Below are positions 1 through 8,221 of a stretch of DNA of 43,341 nucleotides, one piece after another. The stretch is taken from the NCBI RefSeq assembly GCF_000615975.1, contig NZ_BAMP01000033.1, positions 1 through 43,341 of the forward strand. Reading direction: 5' to 3'. The position numbers and the translations under genes are program-made. A model generated the notes under the pieces. The model ran no database searches, had not been told where the DNA came from, and worked only from the letters and a program-made list of their open reading frames with translations. Origin of the DNA: Nitratireductor aquibiodomus NL21 = JCM 21793 (GTDB lineage: Bacteria > Pseudomonadota > Alphaproteobacteria > Rhizobiales > Rhizobiaceae). Each line of letters starts with the position of its first letter. Position 1 is the stretch's first letter.

Positions 1-875
1 GCGATGAGAAGGCGGCGGACCAGGTGGCCGTTGATGCCATGCGCTCGGAGCTAAACCGTCTGCCCATCAAGGGTACGGTGGTCATCGGCGAGGGCGAGCG
101 CGACGAAGCGCCCATGCTCTATATCGGCGAGGAAGTGGGCGTCGGCGAGGGGCCGGAGGTCGACATCGCGCTCGACCCGCTGGAAGGCACCACGATCTGC
201 GCAAAAAATCTGCCCAATTCGCTGGCGGTGATCGCCATCGCAGAGCGCGGCAGCCTTCTTTATGCGCCGGACGTCTACATGGAGAAGATCGCGGTTGGGC
301 CGGGTTATCCTGACGGGGTTGTCGATCTTGATGCTCCTGCTGTGGAGAATATCGAGGCGCTGGCCAGGGCCAAGGGCGTCCCGGTCAACGAGATCACGGC
401 GTGTATTCTCGACCGGCCCCGCCATGCGCGCCTGATCGAGGACGTGCGCGGCACGGGCGCTGCGATCCGCCTGATCGGCGACGGTGACGTGGCCGGCGTG
501 ATCCACGCGACCGACCCGGATGAAACCGGTATCGACATCTATCTGGGCATTGGCGGAGCGCCGGAAGGCGTTTTGGCTGCGGCGGCATTGCGCTGCATCG
601 GCGGCCAGATGCAGGGCCGCCTGCAGCTCAACACCGAGGAAAAGATCGCACGCGCCGCCAAGATGGGCATCTCCGACCCGAACAAGGTCTATCGCATGGA
701 CGAGATGGCCAAGGGCGACGTGCTGTTCGCGGCGACCGGTGTGACGGACGGCAATCTGCTTTCCGGTGTCAAATTCGGCCGTGACCAGATCTCGACGCAT
801 ACGATCGTGATGCGCTCTTCTTCGCAGACGGTGCGCGAGATCATTGCCCGCCATCAGGATCTGGACAAGTTCTGA
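1..875 (+). CDS. glpX: Fructose-1,6-bisphosphatase class II, 5' end missing
   Basis: Class II fructose-1,6-bisphosphatase hydrolyses fructose 1,6-bisphosphate to fructose 6-phosphate in the cytoplasm, for gluconeogenesis and, where present, the Calvin cycle. The open frame already runs at base 3 (residues DEKAADQ), so the start codon lies before the window. Visible family motifs are GEGERDEAPMLYIGEEVG near the beginning and the metal- and phosphate-binding DIALDPLEGT, the class II counterpart of the DPxDG/T signature. The fragment covers all but roughly the first 40 residues of a protein normally about 320-330 residues long. It ends with TGA, and recJ follows 52 bp later on the same strand. 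The glpX-recJ order, usually with hom upstream, is common in Rhizobiales. Some homologues also have sedoheptulose-1,7-bisphosphatase activity, which sequence alone does not decide. Confidence 0.95.
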   Translation, partial: DEKAADQVAVDAMRSELNRLPIKGTVVIGEGERDEAPMLYIGEEVGVGEGPEVDIALDPLEGTTICAKNLPNSLAVIAIAERGSLLYAPDVYMEKIAVGPGYPDGVVDLDAPAVENIEALARAKGVPVNEITACILDRPRHARLIEDVRGTGAAIRLIGDGDVAGVIHATDPDETGIDIYLGIGGAPEGVLAAAALRCIGGQMQGRLQLNTEEKIARAAKMGISDPNKVYRMDEMAKGDVLFAATGVTDGNLLSGVKFGRDQISTHTIVMRSSSQTVREIIARHQDLDKF

Positions 876-927
876 GGGCGCCGAGAGGCGCTTGCCATTG
901 TCCGTCCTCTGTGAAAGCTAGGCGGCG

Positions 928-2709
928 ATGACTGGCGATAAACGTTACTTTCTTGATGTGCAGAGCTCCGCGCGCGGTCTTGCCTGGGAGCACAGGCTCG
1001 ACCTGCGGGGCGAAAATGCTGCGCTGGCGATGGCGCAGTCGCACGGTATTCCTGAAATCGTGGCGCGTGTGCTCGCCGGGCGCGGGGTGGATATGGATGG
1101 CGCAAAGCGCTTTCTCGATCCAACCATCCGCGATCTCTTGCCCGATCCCGCAACGCTGACCGACATGGACAGAGCTGCCGAAAGACTGGCCCACGCGGTG
1201 CGGGCCGGCGAGAAGGTGGCGATCTTTGGCGATTATGACGTCGATGGGGCTGTTTCCTCGGCCATGATGAAGCGCTTTCTCGCGCATTATGGCATCGATG
1301 CTGAAATCTATATTCCCGACCGAATTTTCGAGGGCTACGGCCCCAATCCCGATGCGATGCGCGACCTCGCGGGGCGGGCCGCTCTCATCGTGACGGTGGA
1401 TTGCGGGGTCAACAGCGCCGCTGCCATCGCCGCCGCAAATGAGGCGGGCGCGGACGTGGTGGTGCTCGATCATCACCAGGTGGGGGGCGATTTGCCGGAA
1501 GCGGTCGCTGTCGTGAATCCCAACCGAGAGGATGACCTTTCGGGGCAGGGTTTTCTGTGTGCTGCGGGCGTCGTTTTCCTTGCGCTGGTGCAGACGGCGA
1601 AGCATCTGCGGCAGGGAGGCGTTGCCAAACCGCCGCCGGACTTGCTCGGGCTTCTCGATCTCGTGGCACTCGGCACGGTGTGCGATGTGGTGCCGCTTGT
1701 GGGTGTCAACCGGGCTTTTGTGGTGAAAGGGCTTCTGGCCGCACGCCAGATGAAGACGCCGGGGCTTGCCGCACTGGCGCGCGTGTCGCGCATCGGCGAA
1801 CCGCTCAATCCCTATCATCTGGGCTTTATGATCGGACCGCGCATCAACGCTGGAGGGCGTATCGGCAATGCAGCTCTGGGCAGCAATCTGCTTGCCAGCG
1901 ACGATCCGGCAGAGGCCGCGAAAATTGCCGAGACACTCGACCGGCTGAACACCGAGCGCCAGGACATGGAAACGGTGATGCTTGCGGAGGCGAAGGCCGA
2001 AGCGGATGCCGAATTGATGGCGGGTGAGGGGCCTGCCGTGCTTGTCACCGCGAGCGACCGGTGGCATCCGGGTATTGTCGGCCTGCTTGCTTCGCGCCTC
2101 AAGGATCATGCACGGCGGCCGACATTTGCGATTGCGTTCGATCCGAATGGCAAGGGAACCGGATCGGGGCGCTCCATCCCGGGTTTTGACCTGGGCAAGA
2201 TTGTGCGTGAAGCGGTGGCTGAAGGGCTGCTGGTGAAGGGAGGCGGGCACGCGATGGCTGCCGGAATCACAATCGAGCGCAGCAAGCTCGGGCCGCTTCG
2301 CGCGTTTTTCGAGGAACGTGCAGCGAGTGCCGTGAAGAAGCTGCGCGATGGTGAAAGCCTGAAGATCGACGCAGCACTCTCTGCCGATGGCGCCGGTTTT
2401 GCGCTGCTTGATGCGCTGGAGACGGCTGGGCCTTACGGTTCCGGCCATCCAACGCCGGTGCTTGCGCTACCGCGCCACCGGCTCGCGGATGCTCGTATCG
2501 TTGGCAATGGTCACATCCGCGTCGAGCTGCGTTCGCAGACTGGCGCACGCATGGAAGCCATTGCCTTTCGTGCTGCCGAGACTGATCTCGGCAATTTCCT
2601 GTTTGCCAGTCGTGGCGCGACCATTCACGTGGCCGGAACGCTGGCGGCCAATCACTGGAATGGAACGAAACGCATCCAGATGCGTCTGCAGGATGCGGCA
2701 AGCGCCTGA
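928..2709 (+). CDS. recJ: Single-stranded-DNA-specific exonuclease RecJ
   Basis: RecJ is a 5'-3' exonuclease on single-stranded DNA, used in RecF-pathway recombination, mismatch repair and rescue of stalled forks. The 593-residue product has the DHH phosphoesterase signature: GDYDVDGA with D102, D104 and D106, and DHH at residues 181-183. It also has the DHHA1 motif GGGHAMAAG around H441 and an OB-fold-like C-terminal region. Manganese-binding aspartates and histidines are all present. Length is normal for alphaproteobacteria. The ATG at 928 gives the usual N-terminus (FLDVQSSARG) and has no strong Shine-Dalgarno, only AGGCGG close by. The gene follows glpX on the same strand and is probably co-transcribed with it. 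It converges with the lipase gene, leaving only 9 bp between the two stop codons. Confidence 0.96.
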   Translation: MTGDKRYFLDVQSSARGLAWEHRLDLRGENAALAMAQSHGIPEIVARVLAGRGVDMDGAKRFLDPTIRDLLPDPATLTDMDRAAERLAHAVRAGEKVAIFGDYDVDGAVSSAMMKRFLAHYGIDAEIYIPDRIFEGYGPNPDAMRDLAGRAALIVTVDCGVNSAAAIAAANEAGADVVVLDHHQVGGDLPEAVAVVNPNREDDLSGQGFLCAAGVVFLALVQTAKHLRQGGVAKPPPDLLGLLDLVALGTVCDVVPLVGVNRAFVVKGLLAARQMKTPGLAALARVSRIGEPLNPYHLGFMIGPRINAGGRIGNAALGSNLLASDDPAEAAKIAETLDRLNTERQDMETVMLAEAKAEADAELMAGEGPAVLVTASDRWHPGIVGLLASRLKDHARRPTFAIAFDPNGKGTGSGRSIPGFDLGKIVREAVAEGLLVKGGGHAMAAGITIERSKLGPLRAFFEERAASAVKKLRDGESLKIDAALSADGAGFALLDALETAGPYGSGHPTPVLALPRHRLADARIVGNGHIRVELRSQTGARMEAIAFRAAETDLGNFLFASRGATIHVAGTLAANHWNGTKRIQMRLQDAASA

Positions 2710-2718
2710 TGGAAGGGG

Positions 2719-3699
2719 TTACCCGAGAACGGCGATGATCCGGTCGAGCTCGGAAAGGCGTGCCTGCGTGGTCTCGTAGCCGATGGCAATGGCCTCGTCG
2801 GCGCGATGAAATTCCGTAAGGCCGATGTGGCCGAGCTTCGGCTGTAGCGACAGGTCCGGTGGGTCGCCGGCCATACGGGCGCGCGAAATCCGATCCTGAA
2901 TGATGTTGAAGGCTTCCACCATCACGCCGGTAATACCGAGCCGATGGTTGCGCTCGTGCGGACCCTTGTCGACCACAAGCGGTGCTTTCTCGCCATCTTC
3001 GGTTTCCTTGGGCATGTCGGCAGCGTGCTTGATGACCGCTGCGCGTCCGAAGAGGTCGTAGTGAAGATTGACGGCCATGACGAGTGGCTGCTCGTAGGAG
3101 CGGCAGGCGGAAACGGGAACTGGATTGACGAGCGCTCCGTCAACCAGCACGCGGCCGTTGCAGGTGACGGGCTCGAATACACCTGGCAAAGCATAGGATG
3201 CGCGCATGGCCGTGATCAGCGACCCGCTCGACAACCAGATTTCGTGACCGGTGCGGATTTCCGCCGCCACACAGACGAAGGGTTTTGACAGATCGTCGAA
3301 GGTGACGTCGCGCAAATGCTCTTCCATGCGCGCCGTCAGCTTCATGCCGCCAAAAAGGCCGCTGCCGCCGAAGTTGATGTCGAGAAGACCGAAAATGCGG
3401 CGTTTGGTCAGGGAGCGGGCGAATTCTTCCAGTTCGTCCAGTTTGCCTGCCAGATAGCAGCCGCCGACAAGCGCACCAATTGACGTCCCGGCGATCATTC
3501 CGATGGGAATCTTCGCTTCTTCAAGGGCACGCAGAACACCAATGTGGGCCCAGCCGCGCGCCGCGCCCCCGCCCAGTGCGAGCGCTATTCCATTGCGGGG
3601 ATTTGGTGCCGGAACCGGATCGACCGCCGGCGGCGCCGGCGAAACCACATCGACCTGCCGGTTTTCCTGTTTTCTGCGTAGAGATGCCCAATCGAGCAT
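2719..3699 (-). CDS. Patatin-like phospholipase (RssA-type)
   Basis: Predicted serine lipase or acyl hydrolase of the patatin family, similar to the bacterial RssA/NTE group; the substrate is unknown. The 326-residue product shows the oxyanion-hole glycine run LALGGGAARGWAHIGVL at residues 40-56, the nucleophile elbow GTSIG with Ser73, and the catalytic-dyad DGA at Asp187. The first 35 residues are polar and proline-rich, and no signal peptide is visible. An in-frame ATG at 3705 sits directly against the GAGGAG ribosome site. The ATG at 3699 has six bases between it and that site, so I choose 3699. The gene follows hisI on the same strand after 192 bp, a gap that contains a palindrome, so it may have its own promoter. 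Confidence 0.9.
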   Translation of the reverse strand: MLDWASLRRKQENRQVDVVSPAPPAVDPVPAPNPRNGIALALGGGAARGWAHIGVLRALEEAKIPIGMIAGTSIGALVGGCYLAGKLDELEEFARSLTKRRIFGLLDINFGGSGLFGGMKLTARMEEHLRDVTFDDLSKPFVCVAAEIRTGHEIWLSSGSLITAMRASYALPGVFEPVTCNGRVLVDGALVNPVPVSACRSYEQPLVMAVNLHYDLFGRAAVIKHAADMPKETEDGEKAPLVVDKGPHERNHRLGITGVMVEAFNIIQDRISRARMAGDPPDLSLQPKLGHIGLTEFHRADEAIAIGYETTQARLSELDRIIAVLG

Positions 3700-3770
3700 G
3701 ATCATCTCCTCGTCCCCATGACATCATGCCCGGGAACTGTATCAAATTGGTGAATATGCGTCGCTTTGGC

Positions 3771-3784
3771 GAACCGAACGGTTC
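3771..3784. promoter_or_regulatory. Perfect 6-bp inverted repeat upstream of the lipase gene
   Basis: GAACCG-AA-CGGTTC is a perfect palindrome 72 bp upstream of the lipase start codon, in the gap after hisI. A GGGG-ATA-CCCC hairpin follows at 3808-3818. Neither has a T-run, so they do not look like intrinsic terminators. A transcription-factor site is possible but unproven. It is not a LexA box, because the half-sites are inverted and six bases apart. Confidence 0.25.
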
Positions 3785-3891
3785 AACGCTGCCTCACCCG
3801 GGGACGCGGGGATACCCCAGCCCTTTAGATGTGCGTTCCCAACTGGAAAGTCTATGCCATAGATGTTCAAGAAATCGAGACCGACTTTTGG

Positions 3892-4338
3892 TCAAGCGTG
3901 TCCGTCTTTGTGCCCCAGAGGCTTCATGCCAAGGTCGATGAGAACCGCCTTGCCTTCACGAATGCTCACATTTCGGTAGAAGCAGGAGCGGCGACCGGTG
4001 TGACAGGTGGCGCCATCGCCGGCGACCTTTACACTCAGATGCACCGCGTCCTGATCGCAATCCGTCGCGATGGAGACAATGTGCTGGACGTTTCCGGAGG
4101 TCTCGCCCTTTTTCCAGAGCTTTGCGCGCGAACGCGACCAGTAATGGGCAATGCCGGTTTCCAGTGTCATGGACAGTGCCTCGGCATTCATGTGGGCAAC
4201 CATCAGGAGCGCATTCGTTTCGGCATCTGTCACCACCGCCGTGAGAAGGCCACTGGCATCAAAGCGCGGTGAAAAAGCCGCGCCTTCCTCAAGCGCGGCC
4301 TTGTCGGACGGGGCCGGGGGAAAGATCAGTGTCGACAT
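3892..4338 (-). CDS. hisI: Phosphoribosyl-AMP cyclohydrolase
   Basis: HisI opens the purine ring of phosphoribosyl-AMP in the third step of histidine biosynthesis. The 148-residue protein is a stand-alone cyclohydrolase without the HisE domain. It shows the zinc ligands C94, C112 and C119 within TDCDQDAVH and CHTGRRSCF, and the magnesium-binding aspartates D93, D95 and D97. The ATG at 4338 overlaps the folE TGA by one base (TGATG), which implies translational coupling. A longer reading frame continues upstream inside folE, but those residues do not resemble the family. The pairing with folE joins two zinc enzymes that hydrolyse purine rings in different pathways. The order folE-hisI-lipase is, to my knowledge, common in rhizobia. 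Confidence 0.96.
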   Translation of the reverse strand: MSTLIFPPAPSDKAALEEGAAFSPRFDASGLLTAVVTDAETNALLMVAHMNAEALSMTLETGIAHYWSRSRAKLWKKGETSGNVQHIVSIATDCDQDAVHLSVKVAGDGATCHTGRRSCFYRNVSIREGKAVLIDLGMKPLGHKDGHA

Positions 4339-5003
4339 CAGCCGTGCTTGTCGCGCAACATGGTCATGAAACGCGCCTGTTCCTGAAGATCTTCCCGATA
4401 GACGCCCGTGAACGTGGTGGTGAGCGTTACGGAGCCCTGCTTGCGGATGCCGCGCATGGCCATGCACATGTGCTCGGCCTCCACCAGCACGGCGACACCG
4501 CGCGGCTTGAGCACGTCCTGGATGACATGGGCGATCTGTGCCGTCATGGCTTCCTGTGTCTGCAGGCGGCGGGCGAAGATGTCCACCACGCGGGCGATCT
4601 TGGACAGGCCGACCACTTTCCCATCCGGTAAATAGGCCACATGCGCCTTGCCGATGATCGGCACCATATGGTGTTCGCAGTGGGAGTGGAACGAGATGTC
4701 CTTGATCAGGACCATGTCGTTGTAGCCCTGCACCTCCTCAAAGGTACGGCCAAGTTCCTCGGCGGGGCACTGGTCGTAACCCGAAAACATTTCGCTATAG
4801 GCCTTGGCCACACGCTTGGGCGTCTCGACAAGCCCTTCACGCGCAATATCGTCGCCGGTCCAGCGCAAAAGGGTGCGTACGGCGTTCTCCACCTCTTCCT
4901 GGGATGGACGGTCGGTAACCGGTTTGTCCATGTAGGATTTTGTCTCCGCGGTTTTCTCACCCTTCTCAGTGTGAGGCGGAAAGTTCTTGATAACAGCGTC
5001 CAT
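4338..5003 (-). CDS. folE: GTP cyclohydrolase I (type IA)
   Basis: FolE converts GTP to 7,8-dihydroneopterin triphosphate, the first step toward tetrahydrofolate. The 221-residue product carries all three zinc ligands, C109 and H112 in SHCEHHMVP and C180 in EHMCMAMRG. Their positions are within one residue of the E. coli enzyme (110, 113, 181), so it is the zinc-dependent type IA and not FolE2. The substrate loop [19 protein letters not shown] is intact. The N-terminal 30 residues are variable and charged. A GGGAG ribosome site lies nine bases before the ATG at 5003. The gene overlaps hisI and is divergent from the NifU-like gene, with about 240 bp of shared regulatory space. Confidence 0.97.
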   Translation of the reverse strand: MDAVIKNFPPHTEKGEKTAETKSYMDKPVTDRPSQEEVENAVRTLLRWTGDDIAREGLVETPKRVAKAYSEMFSGYDQCPAEELGRTFEEVQGYNDMVLIKDISFHSHCEHHMVPIIGKAHVAYLPDGKVVGLSKIARVVDIFARRLQTQEAMTAQIAHVIQDVLKPRGVAVLVEAEHMCMAMRGIRKQGSVTLTTTFTGVYREDLQEQARFMTMLRDKHG

Positions 5004-5020
5004 AGAAGGCGTCTCCCGTA

Positions 5021-5040
5021 GTCCCTGTCTCGGCAGGGAC
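5021..5040 (-). promoter_or_regulatory. Hairpin in the folE 5' leader
   Basis: GTCCCTG and CAGGGAC form a perfect 7-bp stem around a six-base loop, 17 bp upstream of the folE start codon and immediately next to its ribosome site. On the transcript it could influence translation initiation. It matches no riboswitch class I know; the tetrahydrofolate riboswitch is found mainly in Firmicutes and looks different. Confidence 0.3.
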
Positions 5041-5124
5041 GAGTTGAACGGTTCACGGCCTTATCCAGCGGGTAATGGAGAAAAATCTCAGCCCGGCCCG
5101 ACAGTGGCGTGCACGAAACCGGAA

Positions 5125-5153
5125 CCCGCAATGGCATCATGCCTTGTCGCGGG
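5125..5153. promoter_or_regulatory. Nested palindrome between folE and the NifU-like gene
   Basis: An inner palindrome GGCAT-C-ATGCC (5133-5143) is flanked by an outer inverted pair, CCCGC at 5125-5129 and GCGGG at 5149-5153. Its central place between two divergent genes, overlapping the predicted -35 of the rightward promoter, suits an operator. No known regulator is recognised. Confidence 0.25.
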
Positions 5154-5173
5154 CCCACGGCGATCATTATATA
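5144..5173 (+). promoter_or_regulatory. Candidate sigma-70 promoter for the NifU-like gene
   Basis: TTGTCG (5144-5149) and TATATA (5168-5173) are separated by 18 bp, in the right direction for the NifU-like gene. Transcription would start near 5180, giving a leader of about 65 bases. This is a match by eye to rhizobial -35/-10 elements and is not experimental. Confidence 0.4.
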
Positions 5174-5245
5174 AGTGCCCTGGAGCAGAAGGGAAGGTGT
5201 CGAAGCGACATTGATGTGTTTCGGCTGCGGCAGAACGGAAATTCT

Positions 5246-5691
5246 ATGCTTGACGATGTCTATAACGCAAAAATTCTTGGCTTTGCCGGCAATATTCAGC
5301 GGATCGGACGGCTGGATGCGCCGGATGCCACCGCAAAGGCGCATTCCAAACTCTGTGGCTCGACTGTCGTGGTCGATCTCAGGATGGATGGCGATACGGT
5401 TGTTGATTTCGCGCATGAGGTGAAAGCCTGTGCTCTGGGGCAGGCATCGTCTTCCATCATGCTGCTCATGTTGTCGGCGCCAAGTCTGGTGAACTGCGGC
5501 GGGTTCGGGAGCAGATGTACGCCATGCTCAAGGAGGAGGGCGCACCGCCGAACGGGCGTTTCGATGATCTGAAATATCTGGAGCCGGTGCGTGGCTACAA
5601 GGCACGTCACGCTTCCACGCTGCTGACTTTCGATGCGGTTGTGGATGCGATCGACCAGATTGAGAAGGCGCGTGCGGGCGCAGCCGCCTGA
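5246..5691 (+). pseudogene. NifU/IscU-like iron-sulfur scaffold protein, frameshifted
   Basis: Scaffold-type iron-sulfur assembly protein of the IscU/NifU N-terminal family. The first frame starts at ATG 5246 (MLDDVYNAKILGFAGNI), carries two family cysteines (KLCGSTV and ACALGQASSSIM) and then departs from the family at about 5461. The remainder, from AAHVVGAKSGELRRVREQM through YLEPVRGYKARHASTLL to the TGA at 5689-5691, is perfectly readable in the next frame. One inserted G, turning ATGCTGCT into ATGGCTGCT, restores one uninterrupted protein of about 148 residues. Since both halves keep family-like sequence, the lesion is either very recent or a sequencing error; I favour error. The third cluster-ligand cysteine of classical IscU is not obvious in this rhizobial subgroup. 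yidD begins 4 bp after the stop. Confidence 0.85.
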
Positions 5692-5695
5692 CGTC

Positions 5696-6034
5696 ATGGT
5701 TCACCCAGTGCGGAGCCGAAACTGGCAGGGCCCATGGCCGAAGACGCCTGGCCGCCTGCTGGGGACTGCAACGATCCGGCTCTACCAACTCACGCTCTCC
5801 GGCTTTATCGGCAATTCCTGCCGGCATTTCCCCACCTGTTCGGAATACGCCTATGAGGCGATTGCCCGACATGGGCTGTGGCCCGGTGGCTGGATGGGGC
5901 TTTTTCGCCTGATACGCTGTGGGCCGGGCGGCACGCATGGGGTCGATCCGGTGCCGGATGTGCTGGAGCCCGACCTGAAATGGTGGGCGCCATGGCGTTA
6001 CTGGCGCGTGGCGAGGCAGAAGGCCGATCATTGA
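5696..6034 (+). CDS. yidD: Membrane protein insertion efficiency factor YidD
   Basis: YidD is a small inner-membrane-associated protein that assists YidC-dependent insertion of membrane proteins. The 112-residue product has the family core: GPWPKTPGRLLG, then IRLYQLTLSGFIGNSCRHFP, then TCSEYAYEAI and GLFRLIRCGPGG, with the conserved CRxxPTCSxY cysteines. The ATG at 5696, 4 bp after the NifU-like stop, gives normal family length; an upstream in-frame ATG at 5633 lies inside the NifU-like gene and adds unrelated residues. Translational coupling to the NifU-like gene is likely. Outside this region yidD often sits with rnpA and rpmH, so the placement here before thrS is lineage-specific. Confidence 0.95.
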   Translation: MVHPVRSRNWQGPWPKTPGRLLGTATIRLYQLTLSGFIGNSCRHFPTCSEYAYEAIARHGLWPGGWMGLFRLIRCGPGGTHGVDPVPDVLEPDLKWWAPWRYWRVARQKADH

Positions 6035-6165
6035 TCTAACGGTCGCACCTGTGTGAATCCGGTTTGCCCTTTACCTTCACCGGCGAAACGCTTATCCCGA
6101 GCCCGCAAACCCAAAATGCCCAAACCACCCGCGCTCGTTGGCGGGACTGGATAAGGAGAAGACTG

Positions 6166-8151
6166 ATGGCCGAGGCCGTTTCCCTAAAATTTCCCGATGG
6201 CTCCGTTCGTGAATATGACGCGGCGACGACCGGCGCTGACATTGCTGCCGGCATCTCCAAGTCGCTCGCAAAGAAGTCCGTCGCCTATGCGCTCGATGGC
6301 ACGGTGCGCGATCTTTCCGAGCCCGTCGGCACGTCCGGCGATCTTGAGATCATCACCCGCGACGACCCGCGTGCGCTGGAGCTTATCCGGCACGATGCCG
6401 CGCATGTGCTCGCCGAAGCCGTGCAGGAGTTGTGGCCCGGCACCCAGGTCACCATCGGCCCGGTGATCGAAAACGGCTTCTACTACGATTTCGCCCGCAA
6501 TGAGCCTTTCACGCCCGAAGACCTGCCGGTCATCGAGAAGAAGATGGCGGAGATCATTGCGCGCAACAAGCCTTTCACCAGGGAAGTCTGGTCGCGCGAC
6601 AAGGCCAAGGAAGTGTTCGCCGAGAAGGGCGAGAGCTACAAGGTTGAGCTGATCGACGCGATCCCCGAGGATCAGGACGTCAAGATCTACGCGCAGGGCG
6701 ACTGGTTCGACCTTTGCCGTGGACCGCACATGGCCTCCACCGGTCAGATCGGCAAGGCTTTCAAACTGATGAAGGTGGCCGGCGCCTACTGGCGCGGCGA
6801 CGCCAACAATCCGATGCTGACCCGCATCTACGGTACGGCCTGGCAGACCCAGGAAGAACTCGACCAGTATCTCCACATGCTGGAAGAGGCCGAAAAGCGC
6901 GACCACCGCCGCCTTGGCCGCGAGATGGACCTGTTCCACTTTCAGGAAGAAGGCCCCGGCGTCGTATTCTGGCACTCCAAGGGCTGGCGCATGTTCCAGA
7001 ACCTGGTGAGCTACATGCGTCGCAGGCTTGCGACCGATGGCTATGATGAGGTGAACGCGCCGCAGGTGCTCGACAAGAGCCTGTGGGAGACCTCCGGCCA
7101 CTGGGGCTGGTACAAGGAGAACATGTTCAAGGTCGAGTGCGCGGACGACGAGGCGGAAGACACCCGCACCTTCGCGCTGAAGCCGATGAACTGTCCCGGT
7201 CACGTGCAGATCTTCAAGCACGGCCTGAAGTCCTACCGCGATCTGCCGATTCGGATGGCCGAGTTCGGGAATGTGCATCGCTACGAGCCTTCGGGCGCGC
7301 TGCACGGCCTGATGCGCGTGCGCGGCTTCACGCAGGACGACGCGCACATCTTCTGCACGGAAGACCAGCTTGCAGCTGAATGCCTGAAGATCAACGACCT
7401 GATCCTCTCCACCTATGCCGATTTCGGCTTCAAGGAGATCACCGTCTTCTTCTCCACGCGCCCTGAAAAGCGCGTCGGATCGGATGCGCTGTGGGACCAC
7501 GCCGAGGAGATCATGGCTGGTGTTCTCAAGAAGATCGCTGCCTCCGACAGCCGCATCAAGACCGCGATCAATCCGGGTGATGGCGCGTTCTACGGACCCA
7601 AGTTCGACTATGTTCTGAAGGACGCCATCGGCCGCGAATGGCAATGCGGCACGACGCAGATCGACTTCAACCTGCCGGAGCGTTTCGGTGCGTTCTACAT
7701 CGATCAGGATTCGGAGAAGAAGCAGCCGGTCATGGTGCACCGCGCCATCTGCGGCTCGATGGAGCGTTTTCTCGGCATTCTGATCGAGAATTTCGCCGGT
7801 CACTTCCCGCTCTGGTTCGCGCCGGTGCAGGTGGTGGTGGCGACGATCACGTCCGATGCCGACGATTATGCGCTCAAAGTCACGGAGACGCTAAAGAAGG
7901 CCGGTCTTCTGGCCGAGGTGGATCTGCGCAACGAGAAGATCAACTACAAAGTCCGCGAGCACTCGCTGGCCAAGGTTCCGGTGATCCTCGTCTGCGGCAA
8001 GCGCGAAGCGGAAGAAGGCACGGTCAACATTCGCCGGCTGGGCAGCCGCGATCAGGCGTCCATGTCGCTGGCCGATGTGACCGCAATGCTGGCTGACGAG
8101 GCAACGCCACCCGACCTGAAGCGCAGGGCTGCAAGGGTGGCTGCCGCTTAA
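6166..8151 (+). CDS. thrS: Threonine-tRNA ligase
   Basis: Class II aminoacyl-tRNA synthetase that charges tRNA-Thr and edits Ser-tRNA-Thr. Domains in order: TGS (about 1-65), the editing domain with HxxxH at H76/H80 (HDAAH), the class II catalytic core, and an anticodon-binding domain from about residue 560. The catalytic zinc ligands C343 (MNCPGH), H394 (DDAHIF) and H525 (MVHRAICGS) are all present and equivalent to E. coli C334/H385/H511. The ATG at 6166 has an AAGGAG site seven bases upstream and gives the usual N-terminus, 661 residues in all; a longer frame reaches back to 6064 without family similarity. A 131-bp gap separates it from yidD. No T-box leader is visible. A bidirectional terminator follows. 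Confidence 0.97.
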   Translation: MAEAVSLKFPDGSVREYDAATTGADIAAGISKSLAKKSVAYALDGTVRDLSEPVGTSGDLEIITRDDPRALELIRHDAAHVLAEAVQELWPGTQVTIGPVIENGFYYDFARNEPFTPEDLPVIEKKMAEIIARNKPFTREVWSRDKAKEVFAEKGESYKVELIDAIPEDQDVKIYAQGDWFDLCRGPHMASTGQIGKAFKLMKVAGAYWRGDANNPMLTRIYGTAWQTQEELDQYLHMLEEAEKRDHRRLGREMDLFHFQEEGPGVVFWHSKGWRMFQNLVSYMRRRLATDGYDEVNAPQVLDKSLWETSGHWGWYKENMFKVECADDEAEDTRTFALKPMNCPGHVQIFKHGLKSYRDLPIRMAEFGNVHRYEPSGALHGLMRVRGFTQDDAHIFCTEDQLAAECLKINDLILSTYADFGFKEITVFFSTRPEKRVGSDALWDHAEEIMAGVLKKIAASDSRIKTAINPGDGAFYGPKFDYVLKDAIGREWQCGTTQIDFNLPERFGAFYIDQDSEKKQPVMVHRAICGSMERFLGILIENFAGHFPLWFAPVQVVVATITSDADDYALKVTETLKKAGLLAEVDLRNEKINYKVREHSLAKVPVILVCGKREAEEGTVNIRRLGSRDQASMSLADVTAMLADEATPPDLKRRAARVAAA

Positions 8152-8182
8152 AGTCTTTCAGGGACTAACCAAAATGGAAAAG

Positions 8183-8207
8183 AGCCGTGCTTGTACGCGG
8201 CTTTTTT
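8183..8207. terminator. Bidirectional intrinsic terminator after thrS
   Basis: The stem AGCCGTG/CGCGGCT (one G-T wobble, loop CTTGTA) is followed by six Ts on the plus strand. It is preceded by AAAAG, which reads as CTTTT on the minus strand. It lies between the convergent stop codons of thrS (8151) and the secreted-protein gene (8222) and can serve both. Confidence 0.8.
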
Positions 8208-8221
8208 CATTTGAGGGGAAA

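Noticed and set aside
3771..3784. A second LexA box, since GAAC and GTTC occur here
   Set aside because: The half-sites are inverted and six bases apart; the alphaproteobacterial box needs direct repeats seven bases apart.
6035..6165. T-box riboswitch before thrS
   Set aside because: The 131-bp gap lacks the T-box sequence and an antiterminator stem, and T-boxes are not expected in alphaproteobacteria.
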